Part shown: in pieces, positions 1 through 14,496 of the stretch
How positions within the stretch are numbered: the first letter of the stretch is position 1
How the letters are laid out: every line of letters begins with the position of its first letter
DNA from: Chthoniobacterales bacterium
GTDB lineage: Bacteria > Verrucomicrobiota > Verrucomicrobiia > Chthoniobacterales > UBA10450
DNA: 25,299 nucleotides
Assembly (NCBI GenBank): GCA_013695925.1
Contig: JACCZO010000487.1
Coordinates: forward strand, 1-25,299
Reading direction: 5' to 3'
The notes under the pieces: generated by a model
Database searches by the model: none
Told to the model about the DNA's origin: nothing
What the model saw: only the letters and a program-made list of their open reading frames with translations
Position numbers and translations under genes: made by a program

Positions 1-728
1 AGCACATCGAGTTCGCTGGCGATAAGACAGTAGGAGTGAAGCCCGACAGTGGCGACATCAATCCCGGGGAAGGCATCGAGATTGTCGGCATCGTGCCGGC
101 GGTTCGCAGTGGTGTCTTCGAGAAGCAACCCGCCGGCGCGATCTACGTGCCCTTCGCGCGTGGTTTCCAAAACAACGCGTTCTTCTATGTGCGGTTCAAG
201 CCGCGCGCGCACGGCAGCGACGCTGCGACTGCAGACCTCCTGCGGAGAACGGTGCGCGAAATTGATCCGGCAGTGCCCGCTCTCTCGCTCAAAACATTTG
301 CGCAGCACCTGAACGACAATCTGGAGCTCTGGATGGTGCGCGCCGCGGCGGCGTTGTTCTCGGTCTTCGGTGGCCTCGCGCTCGGGCTCTCGGTTGTCGG
401 GCTGTATGGCGTGAAAGCATACTCGGTCGCGCGGCGCACGCGCGAGATCGGTATCCGGATGGCGCTCGGGGCGCAACGCGGCAACGTCCAGTGGATGATC
501 CTGCGGGAAGGCGCGGCCATGCTCGCCGCAGGTCTGGCGCTCGGGCTTCTCCTCGCATTAGTCACCGCCAGGATCCTCAGCAGCGTGCTGTATGAGGTCA
601 GCTCGTTAGACCCGATTGCCTTCACCGCCGCGCCGCTCGTTCTCGCGGCGGCCGGCTTGCTCGCCACCTGGCTGCCCGCGCGCCGCGCCACGCGCATCAG
701 CCCCATGGCCGCTCTGCGCACGGAATGA
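1..728 (+). CDS. MacB/FtsX-type ABC transporter permease, 3' part only
   Basis: The reading frame is open from the window edge, so the gene starts outside; the first in-frame GTG at 36 is internal. The visible part opens with the end of a MacB-like periplasmic domain (EIVGIVPAVRSG, then AIYVPFARGF). A C-terminal FtsX domain follows: a hydrophobic helix with SVFGGLALGLSVVGLYG, the conserved cytoplasmic stretch RRTREIGIRMALGA, two more hydrophobic segments, and the ending ARRATRISPMAALRTE. This layout fits the large MacB-like/ADOP permeases common in Acidobacteria and Verrucomicrobia, which work with a separate ATPase at the inner membrane. The substrate cannot be told. The family call is firm and the exact subfamily is inferred. 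Confidence 0.9.
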   Translation, partial: HIEFAGDKTVGVKPDSGDINPGEGIEIVGIVPAVRSGVFEKQPAGAIYVPFARGFQNNAFFYVRFKPRAHGSDAATADLLRRTVREIDPAVPALSLKTFAQHLNDNLELWMVRAAAALFSVFGGLALGLSVVGLYGVKAYSVARRTREIGIRMALGAQRGNVQWMILREGAAMLAAGLALGLLLALVTARILSSVLYEVSSLDPIAFTAAPLVLAAAGLLATWLPARRATRISPMAALRTE

Positions 729-918
729 GCGCGAAACCGATTAAAGGAGGCCGGGTTTGCACCGACCGGTGGGCGGGTCACCGTTCAAATTTATTGCGCC
801 GTGTTCGTAGGTGCCCCCGATCGTCTGCATGGCCATGGGGCGAGCCTAACCGGACGCCTCTTGCCTGCAATCTCACCGTGGACGAGGCGCCCACGCTCCC
901 CAGAACAGACGCGACGCG
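729..918. other. Convergent intergenic gap, possible decayed inverted-repeat element
   Basis: This gap separates the permease and the adenosyltransferase, which converge. No credible gene is seen. The right part (about 880-899) reads GGCGCCCACGCTCCCCAG, ending like the inverted-repeat elements at 5835-5982 and 15878-15990 (GCTCCCCAG). The left part near 805-820 (CGTAGGTGCC) matches the reverse complement of the right part (CGTGGGCGCC) at 8 of 10 positions. This may be an old, degraded copy of the same element class. No U-tailed terminator is visible. Confidence 0.3.
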
Positions 919-1461
919 CTAGGAAGATGCGGTGCTTTCCTTCTCGGCAAAACGCGCGAGGAGCCAGCAAAGATCGGATAAACGGTTGAGGTAGCGCAGA
1001 ATTTCCGCCTGGGCGTGCTCGCTCACTTCGAGGGCGGCGACGCGGCGCTCGGCCCGGCGGCAGACCGTCCGCGCGAGGTCGAGGGCCGCGCCTAACGCCG
1101 TGTTCCCCGGCATGGCCCAACCTTTGCCGTAGAGTGTTTTGTCTTGCTCCAGTTCGTCGATCGACGCGGTCAGGCGATCGACCATCGCCGCGGTCGTTAG
1201 GGCATAACCGTCCTTCCGGTAACGCGCGAGATCCTGCGGCGCAGTCGCGAGTTCACCCATGACGGTGACGAGCTCTTTCTGGATGGAAAGAATCTGCTCC
1301 GCCAGCGGGGTGGCACCGGCAGTCGCCCGGACGAGACCGAGCGCGGAGTTCAACTCGTCGACGCAGCCGTAGGCGTCGACCCGCGCGTCGGTCTTCGGCA
1401 CGCGCCGACCATACATAAGCGAAGTTTGGCCGGCGTCGCCGGTTTTGGTTGCGATCGACAA
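919..1461 (-). CDS. Cob(I)alamin adenosyltransferase, PduO type
   Basis: Transfers the adenosyl group of ATP to cob(I)alamin to form coenzyme B12. The 180-residue protein starts with the PduO ATP-binding signature (TKTGDAGQTSLMYG, residues 5-18), continues with VDAYGCVDELNSALGL, and has the conserved ARTVCRRAERRV helix near residue 135; length is normal for the family. The start is a TTG codon, chosen because it lies just before the conserved N-terminus and 5 bp after the stop of the upstream 73-aa gene, which suggests translational coupling. It is the last gene of the run behind rpoC. No cobalamin riboswitch is seen, consistent with expression by read-through. The family is certain; the gene name (pduO/cobO/atr) is not fixed by sequence. 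Confidence 0.9.
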   Translation of the reverse strand: MSIATKTGDAGQTSLMYGRRVPKTDARVDAYGCVDELNSALGLVRATAGATPLAEQILSIQKELVTVMGELATAPQDLARYRKDGYALTTAAMVDRLTASIDELEQDKTLYGKGWAMPGNTALGAALDLARTVCRRAERRVAALEVSEHAQAEILRYLNRLSDLCWLLARFAEKESTASS

Positions 1462-1466
1462 TGGAT

Positions 1467-1688
1467 CTACGAGGAATGTTTTGTCCCGTCCGCGTGGTCG
1501 ACTGAGACGATGTGCAAAGCGTCAAGGAGCTGATCCACATCGTTCTCATCGATCACCGAAACAACTCCACGACCGATCGCGATGAAGTCAGGATGAGGCA
1601 CATGCAGTTGACGCCCGTCCGACAAATGAATGTTGAACGGCCGAAAATTTGCACCCAGTCGTTCGCGAATCGGATCGAGATTGATCAT
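1467..1688 (-). CDS. Small conserved-looking protein between rpoC and the adenosyltransferase
   Basis: A 73-residue protein of unknown function. It starts with ATG 5 bp after the rpoC stop and ends 5 bp before the TTG of the next gene, so it is almost surely translated as part of the operon. It has no signal peptide or membrane segment. The sequence reads like a compact beta-rich domain: RPFNIHLSDGRQLHVPHPDF, then GVVSVIDENDVDQLLDALHI. I recall similar 'HLSDGR...VPHPDF' small proteins as hypotheticals in Verrucomicrobia and Planctomycetes, but cannot name a domain. Codon use and tight spacing support a real gene. Confidence 0.8.
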   Translation of the reverse strand: MINLDPIRERLGANFRPFNIHLSDGRQLHVPHPDFIAIGRGVVSVIDENDVDQLLDALHIVSVDHADGTKHSS

Positions 1689-1693
1689 GCGAT

Positions 1694-5815
<4,122 letters not shown>

Positions 5816-5834
5816 AAATTATGTCTTTCTAACT

Positions 5835-5982
5835 CTGGGGAGCGCACGCGCCCTCGCGTGCTCCGTTCGGCGCCTCGCCGAACGGTCGAAGTTCGTAGGG
5901 ATTTTGATTGTTCAGTTGTGCGCGCGACGGGGTTTGCGGCGGGGCGCCGCAAACGGCACGCGAGGGCGCGTGCGCTCCCCAG
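5835..5982. repeat. 148-bp cloverleaf-like inverted-repeat element in the rpoB-rpoC gap
   Basis: Seen directly: perfect 27-bp inverted arms at 5835-5861 and 5956-5982 (outer ends CTGGGGAGCGCACG and CGTGCGCTCCCCAG). Inside them are two perfect 10-bp hairpins, each with a 3-nt loop: 5863-5885 (CCGTTCGGCG, loop cct) and 5932-5954 (GTTTGCGGCG, loop ggg). A 46-nt centre at 5886-5931 is unpaired. The rpoB-rpoC transcript must run through it and could fold as a three-stem structure. The architecture recalls REPIN-type doublets or a MITE. There is no open reading frame inside. Confidence 0.9.
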
Positions 5983-6022
5983 CCGCTTGGATTGTGCGCT
6001 TGCTCAAACATATCCATCGTTG

Positions 6023-9832
<3,810 letters not shown>

Positions 9833-9930
9833 AACTGGTGCACCAATCTCCAATGGTTAAACCTTCAGCGACCCTGGATGCAGATCGCGAGGAGTGTGAG
9901 GGTTACGGATTTATCCGGAAAAAGCGGGCG

Positions 9931-9986
9931 AAAAAAGTGGCTGCAAAACGGCGGTCTGTCAAAATGACCTCCACCGTTTTGTTGCC
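9931..9986 (-). terminator. Intrinsic-terminator-like hairpin between rplL and rpoB (possible attenuator)
   Basis: On the transcribed (minus) strand an 8-bp stem CAAAACGG/CCGTTTTG (9974-9981 with 9944-9951) is extended inward by GGTC/GACC and outward by GGC/GCC. It is followed after two bases by six consecutive U residues (plus-strand A run 9931-9936). This has the form of a Rho-independent terminator. It lies ahead of rpoB in the same operon, so it would be a partial terminator lowering RNA polymerase subunit expression relative to L7/L12, as known for the E. coli rplL-rpoB attenuator. The structure is seen; the role is inferred. Confidence 0.55.
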
Positions 9987-10122
9987 AATCTTGAGATTTG
10001 CCTTCGAGAGCGAGTTAAAAATACGTCGGGCGTCCTGAACCAGAAAGGGGGCTGTTAATAGTTCACATCCTGCCGGCAGGCGCAAGCGCTTTCTCGCGCC
10101 GCGCCCGCCAGAGGATGGGAAA

Positions 10123-10512
10123 TTATTTGATTTCGACCTTGGCGCCCGCCGCTTCGACCTTTTTCTTGATCTCTTCGGCTTCTTCCTTGGTCACGCCTTC
10201 CTTCATGGTCTTGGGCGCGCCCTCGACCAGAGCCTTGGCTTCCGCCAGGCCGAGTCCGGGGACAGCGGCGCGAACTTCCTTGATCACGCCAATCTTGTTC
10301 GAGCCCATTTCCTTGAGGATGACATCGAAAGTGGTTTTCTCTTCCGCTGCCGGAGCTGCTGCACCGCCACCGCCGGCCGCCGGCGCCGCCGCCATCGCCA
10401 CCGGAGCCGCGGCGCTCACGCCCCACTTTTCCTCGAGTTCTTTCACCAAACCAGCAACCTCGAGAACGGTCAGTCCGCTGAGTTGCTCCACAATTGCGTT
10501 CATATCTGCCAT
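10123..10512 (-). CDS. rplL: Ribosomal protein L7/L12
   Basis: Forms the flexible stalk dimers of the large ribosomal subunit that recruit translation GTPases. 129 residues from ATG 10512, which has a strong GGAGG 8 nt upstream; an in-frame TTG further upstream covers that ribosome-binding site and is not the start. The N-terminal dimerisation domain (VEQLSGLTVLEVAGLVKELEEKWG) is followed by an Ala/Gly-rich hinge and the C-terminal domain: EEKTTFDVILKEMGSNKIGVIKEVRA, then GLGLAEAKALVEGAPKTMKEGV, ending KKKVEAAGAKVEIK. It follows rplJ in the normal order; a 290-bp gap with a terminator-like hairpin separates it from rpoB. Confidence 0.98.
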   Translation of the reverse strand: MADMNAIVEQLSGLTVLEVAGLVKELEEKWGVSAAAPVAMAAAPAAGGGGAAAPAAEEKTTFDVILKEMGSNKIGVIKEVRAAVPGLGLAEAKALVEGAPKTMKEGVTKEEAEEIKKKVEAAGAKVEIK

Positions 10513-10635
10513 TTTAGTTTCCTCCAATTGCCGCTCCCGGAAGCCCCCGGGAAATTACAGCCGACAGCCGTCGACTCGGACAGTGTTTTTGTTTTGTTGC
10601 TCGTCCCGCGTGGGCGGGGCGAAATTCGTTAGTCG

Positions 10636-11169
10636 TTAGGCTGCGGCCTCCGCCGGCTGGCCTTCTTTTTCGGCCTTGGCCTTGAGGAGCCGGGCCAAAG
10701 CACCGGCCGGTTCGTTCAAGGTGCGGACCAGCTTGGTCGCCGGAGCCAGGAGCATGCCCAGCAGTTGCGAGAGAAGCACATCGCGGCTCGGCAATTCAGC
10801 GAGCGTCTCCACTTCGGCCGTCGAGAGCACATTTTTATCGACCACGCCGATCTTGAGCGTCGCGATCTTGAACTCCGCCGCAAAAGCTTTCAGCACCTTC
10901 GCCACCGGCGCGACATCCTTGTCGCCGGTCACGACCGCGGTCTGGCCGCTGAGCTGCTCGGCAATGTCCGGCAGGTCGCTCGCGGCAAGGGCGCGCTTCA
11001 GGAAGCTGTTCTTGACCACGTGCACCTCGGCGCCAGTGGGCGCGAGGCGATTCCGCAGCTCGCCGAACTGGTCGACCTTCATCCGTTGGTAATCAGTCAC
11101 CAGCAGGAACGGCGAACGGTTCAGCTTCTCCGAGAGGTCCGCGACGATGTTGGCTTTTTCGGGTCTCAT
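10636..11169 (-). CDS. rplJ: Ribosomal protein L10
   Basis: Anchors the L7/L12 dimers to 23S rRNA at the stalk base. 177 residues from ATG 11169, preceded by a purine-rich AAAGAG about 7 nt upstream. The N-terminal domain shows the L10 pattern: a regulatory helix (MRPEKANIVADLSEKLNRS), then LVTDYQRMKVDQFGELRNRL and VKNSFLKRAL. The C-terminal helix rich in Ala/Leu/Lys is the L7/L12-binding tail. It lies between rplA and rplL in the canonical order. The stop codon lies inside the CGTTAGGC octamer. The 128-bp gap to rplA is filled by a word-type inverted repeat. Confidence 0.97.
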   Translation of the reverse strand: MRPEKANIVADLSEKLNRSPFLLVTDYQRMKVDQFGELRNRLAPTGAEVHVVKNSFLKRALAASDLPDIAEQLSGQTAVVTGDKDVAPVAKVLKAFAAEFKIATLKIGVVDKNVLSTAEVETLAELPSRDVLLSQLLGMLLAPATKLVRTLNEPAGALARLLKAKAEKEGQPAEAAA

Positions 11170-11187
11170 TTTAGAACTCTTTCTTTA

Positions 11188-11280
11188 TCCACAGATTACG
11201 CAGATTCCCGCAGATTTCGCCTCCGGCGACTGCGCCTCTGCCCTCAAAAAATCTGTGTCCATCTTGTGTTAATCTGTGGA
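11188..11280. repeat. Word-type inverted-repeat element (CACAGATTA family) between rplA and rplJ
   Basis: Perfect 11-bp inverted ends: TCCACAGATTA at 11188-11198 and TAATCTGTGGA at 11270-11280. Each arm repeats the word CAGATT / AATCTGTG: acgCAGATTcccgCAGATT on the left, AATCTGTGtccatcttgtgttAATCTGTG on the right. It occupies almost the whole gap inside the ribosomal protein operon. It has no coding capacity. Confidence 0.8.
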
Positions 11281-11297
11281 AGAAAATCATTCTCCTC

Positions 11298-11999
11298 TTA
11301 GACGCCCAGATACGGCGAAGGATCGACGTGCAAACCGGGCGACATCGTGGCGGCGAGCGTCATCGCTTCGACGAAACGGCCTTTGGCGGTCGCCGGCCTC
11401 GCCTTCACCACCGCTTCGATGATCGCGGTTCCGTTTTCGACCAACTGGTTTTCGTCGAAAGAAAATTTACCGAGCGGCACGGCGATATTGCCATTCTTGT
11501 CGAGCTTGAACTCGACCCGGCCCGCCTTCACTTCGCCGACGGCCTTGGCCGTATCCTCGGTTACGGTTCCCGTCTTCGGATTCGGCATCAGGCCGCGGGG
11601 ACCGAGCACCTTGCCGAGTTTTCTCACTTCCGACATGGCGGCCGGCGTCGCGATCGCGACATCGAAATCCTGAAAACCTTCCTGGCATTTCTTGATCATG
11701 TCTTCGAAGCCGACGTATTCCGCACCGGCATTCTTGGCCGCGGTCGCCGCCGCGCCCTGCGCAAAAACGAGCACGCGCACTTGTTTGCCGCTGCCATGCG
11801 GGAGCGGGCAGGTGCCGCGCACCATCTGGTCGGATTGTTTCGGATCAACCCCGAGCCGGAAAGACATCGTGACCGTCTGGTCAAACTTCGGCGCCGGAAG
11901 TTTCTTCAACGTGCTGACGGCTTCCTGGAAACTGTAGGCCTTGTTGCGGTCCACCTGCTCGGCGGCGGCGCGATAACGTTTGGAGCGGTTTTTTTGCAT
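11298..11999 (-). CDS. rplA: Ribosomal protein L1
   Basis: Binds 23S rRNA at the mobile L1 stalk involved in E-site tRNA release, and in many bacteria represses its own operon. 233 residues, normal length. The N-terminus is KRYRAAAEQVDRNKAYSFQE; the family signature is GLMPNPKTGTVTEDTAKAV near residue 133, with FKLDKNGNIAVPLGKFSF after it. ATG at 11999 with GGA about 12 nt upstream. It is the first gene of the block in this window: rplK, nusG and secE, which usually precede it, are absent from their expected place and unrelated cell-envelope genes lie upstream. Transcription must therefore start in the 12000-12200 gap. Confidence 0.98.
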   Translation of the reverse strand: MQKNRSKRYRAAAEQVDRNKAYSFQEAVSTLKKLPAPKFDQTVTMSFRLGVDPKQSDQMVRGTCPLPHGSGKQVRVLVFAQGAAATAAKNAGAEYVGFEDMIKKCQEGFQDFDVAIATPAAMSEVRKLGKVLGPRGLMPNPKTGTVTEDTAKAVGEVKAGRVEFKLDKNGNIAVPLGKFSFDENQLVENGTAIIEAVVKARPATAKGRFVEAMTLAATMSPGLHVDPSPYLGV

Positions 12000-12017
12000 G
12001 ATGATTTCAGTTCCAAC

Positions 12018-12096
12018 GAGCCGGGTGGCTCTCCTGAATTGGCACCCTGGTGGGGTGAAGGGACGGGCAAGCTAGCGGGATTTTCCCGCTTGTCAA
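12018..12096 (-). promoter_or_regulatory. Leader of rplA: -35-like box, 17-bp palindrome and two small hairpins
   Basis: On the minus strand a consensus TTGACA (12091-12096) is followed by a palindrome of exactly 17 bp (12074-12090, AGCGGGA-aaa-TCCCGCT), then AGCTTG where a -10 box would lie; the -10 match is poor. Closer to the gene are two 5-bp hairpins: GAGCC/GGCTC (12018-12031) and CACCC/GGGTG (12043-12057). This could be a promoter with an operator-like palindrome, an L1-binding leader, or another remnant of the 3-nt-loop hairpin elements. The choice is open. Confidence 0.3.
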
Positions 12097-12213
12097 AACT
12101 GCATCCTCCTCACTTGTCGACAGAGCGCGAGCAGTCCGGTTGCACCGGCAGGCGGTGGTTCTCGAAGCGCCTGACCTCGACTCCGGGCGATTACTGGAGA
12201 TAAGGTTTCACCC

Positions 12214-12438
12214 GTGCCTGCTCGTGCCATTTTCCTCGTGGCTGTTCTCCTCCCCTGCGTTCCTTTGCTTGCACGGGCCAACGGCGGCGTCTTTGAGACC
12301 TCCGCCATCGAGCGCAGCGGGAATCTCGTCCCGATGCTGAAACGCCTCATCACGCTCGAGAAGGAAACCCTTAAGGTCGACCTCGATGGCGACCGCGCTG
12401 GCGTTTACGTGACCTATCTCTTCAAGAATGAGGAGGAG
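12214..12438 (+). pseudogene. Truncated secreted protein gene, N-terminal part only
   Basis: GTG start at 12214 with AAGG 8 nt upstream. The first about 75 codons look authentic: signal peptide MPARAIFLVAVLLPCVPLLARA, then NGGVFETSAIERSGNLVPM and VDLDGDRAGVYVTYLFKNEEE, a pattern seen in secreted proteins with a beta-rich ectodomain (DUF4424-like in my recollection; uncertain). After GAGGAGGAG near 12430-12438 the frame runs on to 12777, but only as the antisense of the phosphoesterase fragment, and its composition becomes nonsensical. The gene has most likely lost its 3' part. Confidence 0.6.
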
Positions 12439-12941
12439 ACGCCGCTCGGCGCGCGCCTCGCCCAAGGCATACACCCCGCGCAACCCCATCCCGATAATCT
12501 CGAGACGATGCTCGGGCAGCACCACGCTCCGGTCTTCCAGCCATTCACCGCCGGTCGCGCGATAGGCCTCGGCGTACTGGCGGAAATCCGCCCCGCACCC
12601 GTAATCTCAGTTCCCAGGGCAACCGTAAACCGGTCGCTCGATCTGCGGATGAAATCGAGCGCGGCCGGGGCAAAATGCTTGTCCTCTACCAGGTCGCCGG
12701 TGAAACAGACGAACTCGGGCGCGAGCTGGTTAATCCGGCACACGACCTCGGCCGCGTACTCGGCGTCGCCCTTGTAATGGAGATCGCTTATTTGCACGAA
12801 GCGGCAGGCCGGGTGCGGATTCAGATCGAAGCGGGTCACCCGCAGCCAGGTCGGCTCGGCGAAACGCCCGTCGATCCCGGCCGCGGCCGGGAGGGCGACG
12901 AGACCGAGCCCGAGAAACTGACGCCGGGTGATCCGTCGCAC
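12430..12941 (-). pseudogene. Calcineurin-like phosphoesterase with Tat signal, frameshifted and truncated
   Basis: GTG start at 12941, 5 bp after the stop of the M23 peptidase gene. Residues 1-20 form a twin-arginine signal (RRITRRQFLGLGLVAL). Metal-binding motifs follow: ISDLHYKGD and FTGDLVED. Near 12620 the frame breaks: after DFIRRSSDR the family sequence continues in another frame as VYGCPGN-stop-DYGCGADF. The essential GNHD motif thus has a TGA where His is expected. That second frame stays convincing (EWLEDRSVVLPEHRLEIIGM, then GLRGVYALGEARAERRLL) down to about 12435, where homology ends in the antisense of the converging plus-strand fragment. Frameshift, stop in the active site and missing 3' end all point to a dead gene. 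Confidence 0.75.
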
Positions 12942-12946
12942 GTTCG

Positions 12947-13981
12947 TTAGTCCGGGAAGGTGAGCAGGCGCATGTAGGCTTTGCCGCTGTCGGTCAGGCG
13001 CGCGCTGCTGCCACGTCCGGCAAGGTGGCGGGTAAGATTTCGCAAATTGCCCGAGCCCGGTTTCACGTAGGAGAGCTCGGCCGCGCTCACCGCCCGGTTG
13101 CTCGGCGCCAGCCGCAGAGGCAGGCTGGACCGGCTAAACGAGACTTCCCACGAAACCGGCCTTTCGTTAGGCGCGGCGCCCGTCATCCAGGGATAGCGGC
13201 GCGGCAATTGAAAGTTAGGCGAATCAGGCAGGATCACTTTGTAGAAAACTTCTTCCCGCCCGAGAAACGCCGGGAGAGTGAGCGAAGGATTGCCGCGCGC
13301 CGCGAGAATGAGCCGCGGCAGATCGAGCCCAGCGAGATTGAGCCCGTTGTAAATGCCATGGCGATTGGGTTGGCCTTTGAAAAAGATGTCGTGCCACGCT
13401 TCGAAGTGATCGTTCAGGAGCAAATTCAGCTCGACGTGAACGTGGGACCTCTCGCGATTAATCCCGCTCCCGGTGTGACCCATGATCGCGAGTTTTTCTC
13501 CCTGCTTCACCCCCTGTCCGGCCGTCACCGCGGTCGTGCTCAGGTGCGCGTAAAGGCTGTAATAGGGCGAACCACCCCAGCGATGTTCCACCACCACGTA
13601 GCGGCCATAGTTTGAAGCGCCCGCGGCGAGGTTCGTATAAACGACTTTGCCGTCCGCCATCGCGCGCACTTCGTCGAGCGGCTCGCCCCGCGCGTCGCGG
13701 CGCATCGGCCGGATGTCCATGCCCTCGTGGAACCGGGTGTAGACCGGCCCCGCGGCCGTCTCGACGGGGTCGCGCACGAAACCATATTGCCCCCCCTGCC
13801 AGGGATAGGAAATCACTCCGTGCAGATTGCGCTCGATGACTTGGTAAAAGTCCGCTTTCTTTCCACGCAAGAGGGCCGTGTTGTCGGTCGGCAAGACCAG
13901 ATTTATCGGAGCATCCTCGGCCCGGGCGAGAGCGCAGAGGGCGAGGAAGAGCAGCGCGAACGCGCGCACCTTACTCCTCAT
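12947..13981 (-). CDS. Secreted M23-family metallopeptidase (LytM/lysostaphin type)
   Basis: Likely a periplasmic zinc endopeptidase acting on peptidoglycan cross-links, or a catalytically inactive activator. 344 residues from ATG 13981, which overlaps the upstream stop as ATGA; the longer open frame upstream is only a shadow of the neighbouring gene. Signal peptide at residues 1-21 (MRSKVRAFALLFLALCALARA). The M23 zinc ligands are visible: H85 and D89 (FHEGMDIRP), and H180/H182 (SHVHVELN), with YSLYAHLS near 141-148. All ligands are present, so it should be active. About 150 residues follow the catalytic domain, of unknown role. It is translationally coupled to the 154-aa secreted protein. 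Confidence 0.9.
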   Translation of the reverse strand: MRSKVRAFALLFLALCALARAEDAPINLVLPTDNTALLRGKKADFYQVIERNLHGVISYPWQGGQYGFVRDPVETAAGPVYTRFHEGMDIRPMRRDARGEPLDEVRAMADGKVVYTNLAAGASNYGRYVVVEHRWGGSPYYSLYAHLSTTAVTAGQGVKQGEKLAIMGHTGSGINRERSHVHVELNLLLNDHFEAWHDIFFKGQPNRHGIYNGLNLAGLDLPRLILAARGNPSLTLPAFLGREEVFYKVILPDSPNFQLPRRYPWMTGAAPNERPVSWEVSFSRSSLPLRLAPSNRAVSAAELSYVKPGSGNLRNLTRHLAGRGSSARLTDSGKAYMRLLTFPD

Positions 13982-14442
13982 TTCTTCTTCTTCCCGCCGA
14001 TCAATTTCCAATCCTTGTTCATCAACTTGAGGTCGGCCTCGGTCAGGCCAGAGGCGAGATAGATCTTGCCGTCCTTGATCCGTCGATCGATCTGCAATTC
14101 GGTGAGCGGCCGGCCATTCAGGAAAACGTAGAGCACCGCCCCGCGATGTTCGACGCTCAGGGTGTCGAGCACCGTCCGACCGTGGTCGTCGAGCTCGAGC
14201 AGCGCTCCGTAGCTTCCCTCTGCCGCACGGTACGGATAATACCGTTTCACGTCGCGCTCGCTCAGCCAGGCGGTTTTTTCGATGAAAACTTCGCGGCCCG
14301 TGAGCGAGCGGATCGGCTGCGCGAAGACCGCGCCGTCGCGCGAGTTGGCCTCGATGTGCACCCGCAAGATGCAATGGCCGCCGCCGGCCGCCGCGCCCAC
14401 CCCGAGCGTAAAAACGAGCGCGGCCGCGAGCAGAGTCCTCAT
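13978..14442 (-). CDS. Small secreted protein of unknown function upstream of the M23 peptidase
   Basis: 154 residues from ATG 14442. I chose this start because an N-terminal signal peptide begins there (MRTLLAAALVFTLGVGAAAG); the open frame continues to 14778 but that part is antisense to the next gene. The mature part has no domain I recognise: HCILRVHIEANSRDGAVFAQ, then LTGREVFIEKTAWLSERDV and VLYVFLNGRPLTELQIDRRI, ending in a Lys-rich tail (KKKK). Its stop overlaps the peptidase start (ATGA), so the two are co-translated and probably act together outside the cytoplasm. It is divergent from the gene at 14497, with a 54-bp shared upstream region. Confidence 0.8.
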   Translation of the reverse strand: MRTLLAAALVFTLGVGAAAGGGHCILRVHIEANSRDGAVFAQPIRSLTGREVFIEKTAWLSERDVKRYYPYRAAEGSYGALLELDDHGRTVLDTLSVEHRGAVLYVFLNGRPLTELQIDRRIKDGKIYLASGLTEADLKLMNKDWKLIGGKKKK

Positions 14443-14496
14443 GGCGGATTGATAAAGGGTTTGACAGCTTTTGCAACGTTGGCCTCTTTGGAGCGA

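Noticed and set aside
9903..10085. 60-codon minus-strand frame in the rplL-rpoB gap
   Set aside because: It runs through the terminator-like hairpin and has no family resemblance; the gap is expected to be non-coding.
12580..12625. TGA in the GNHD motif read as selenocysteine
   Set aside because: The phosphoesterase fragment also has a frameshift just upstream and lacks its 3' end, so decay explains the TGA better.
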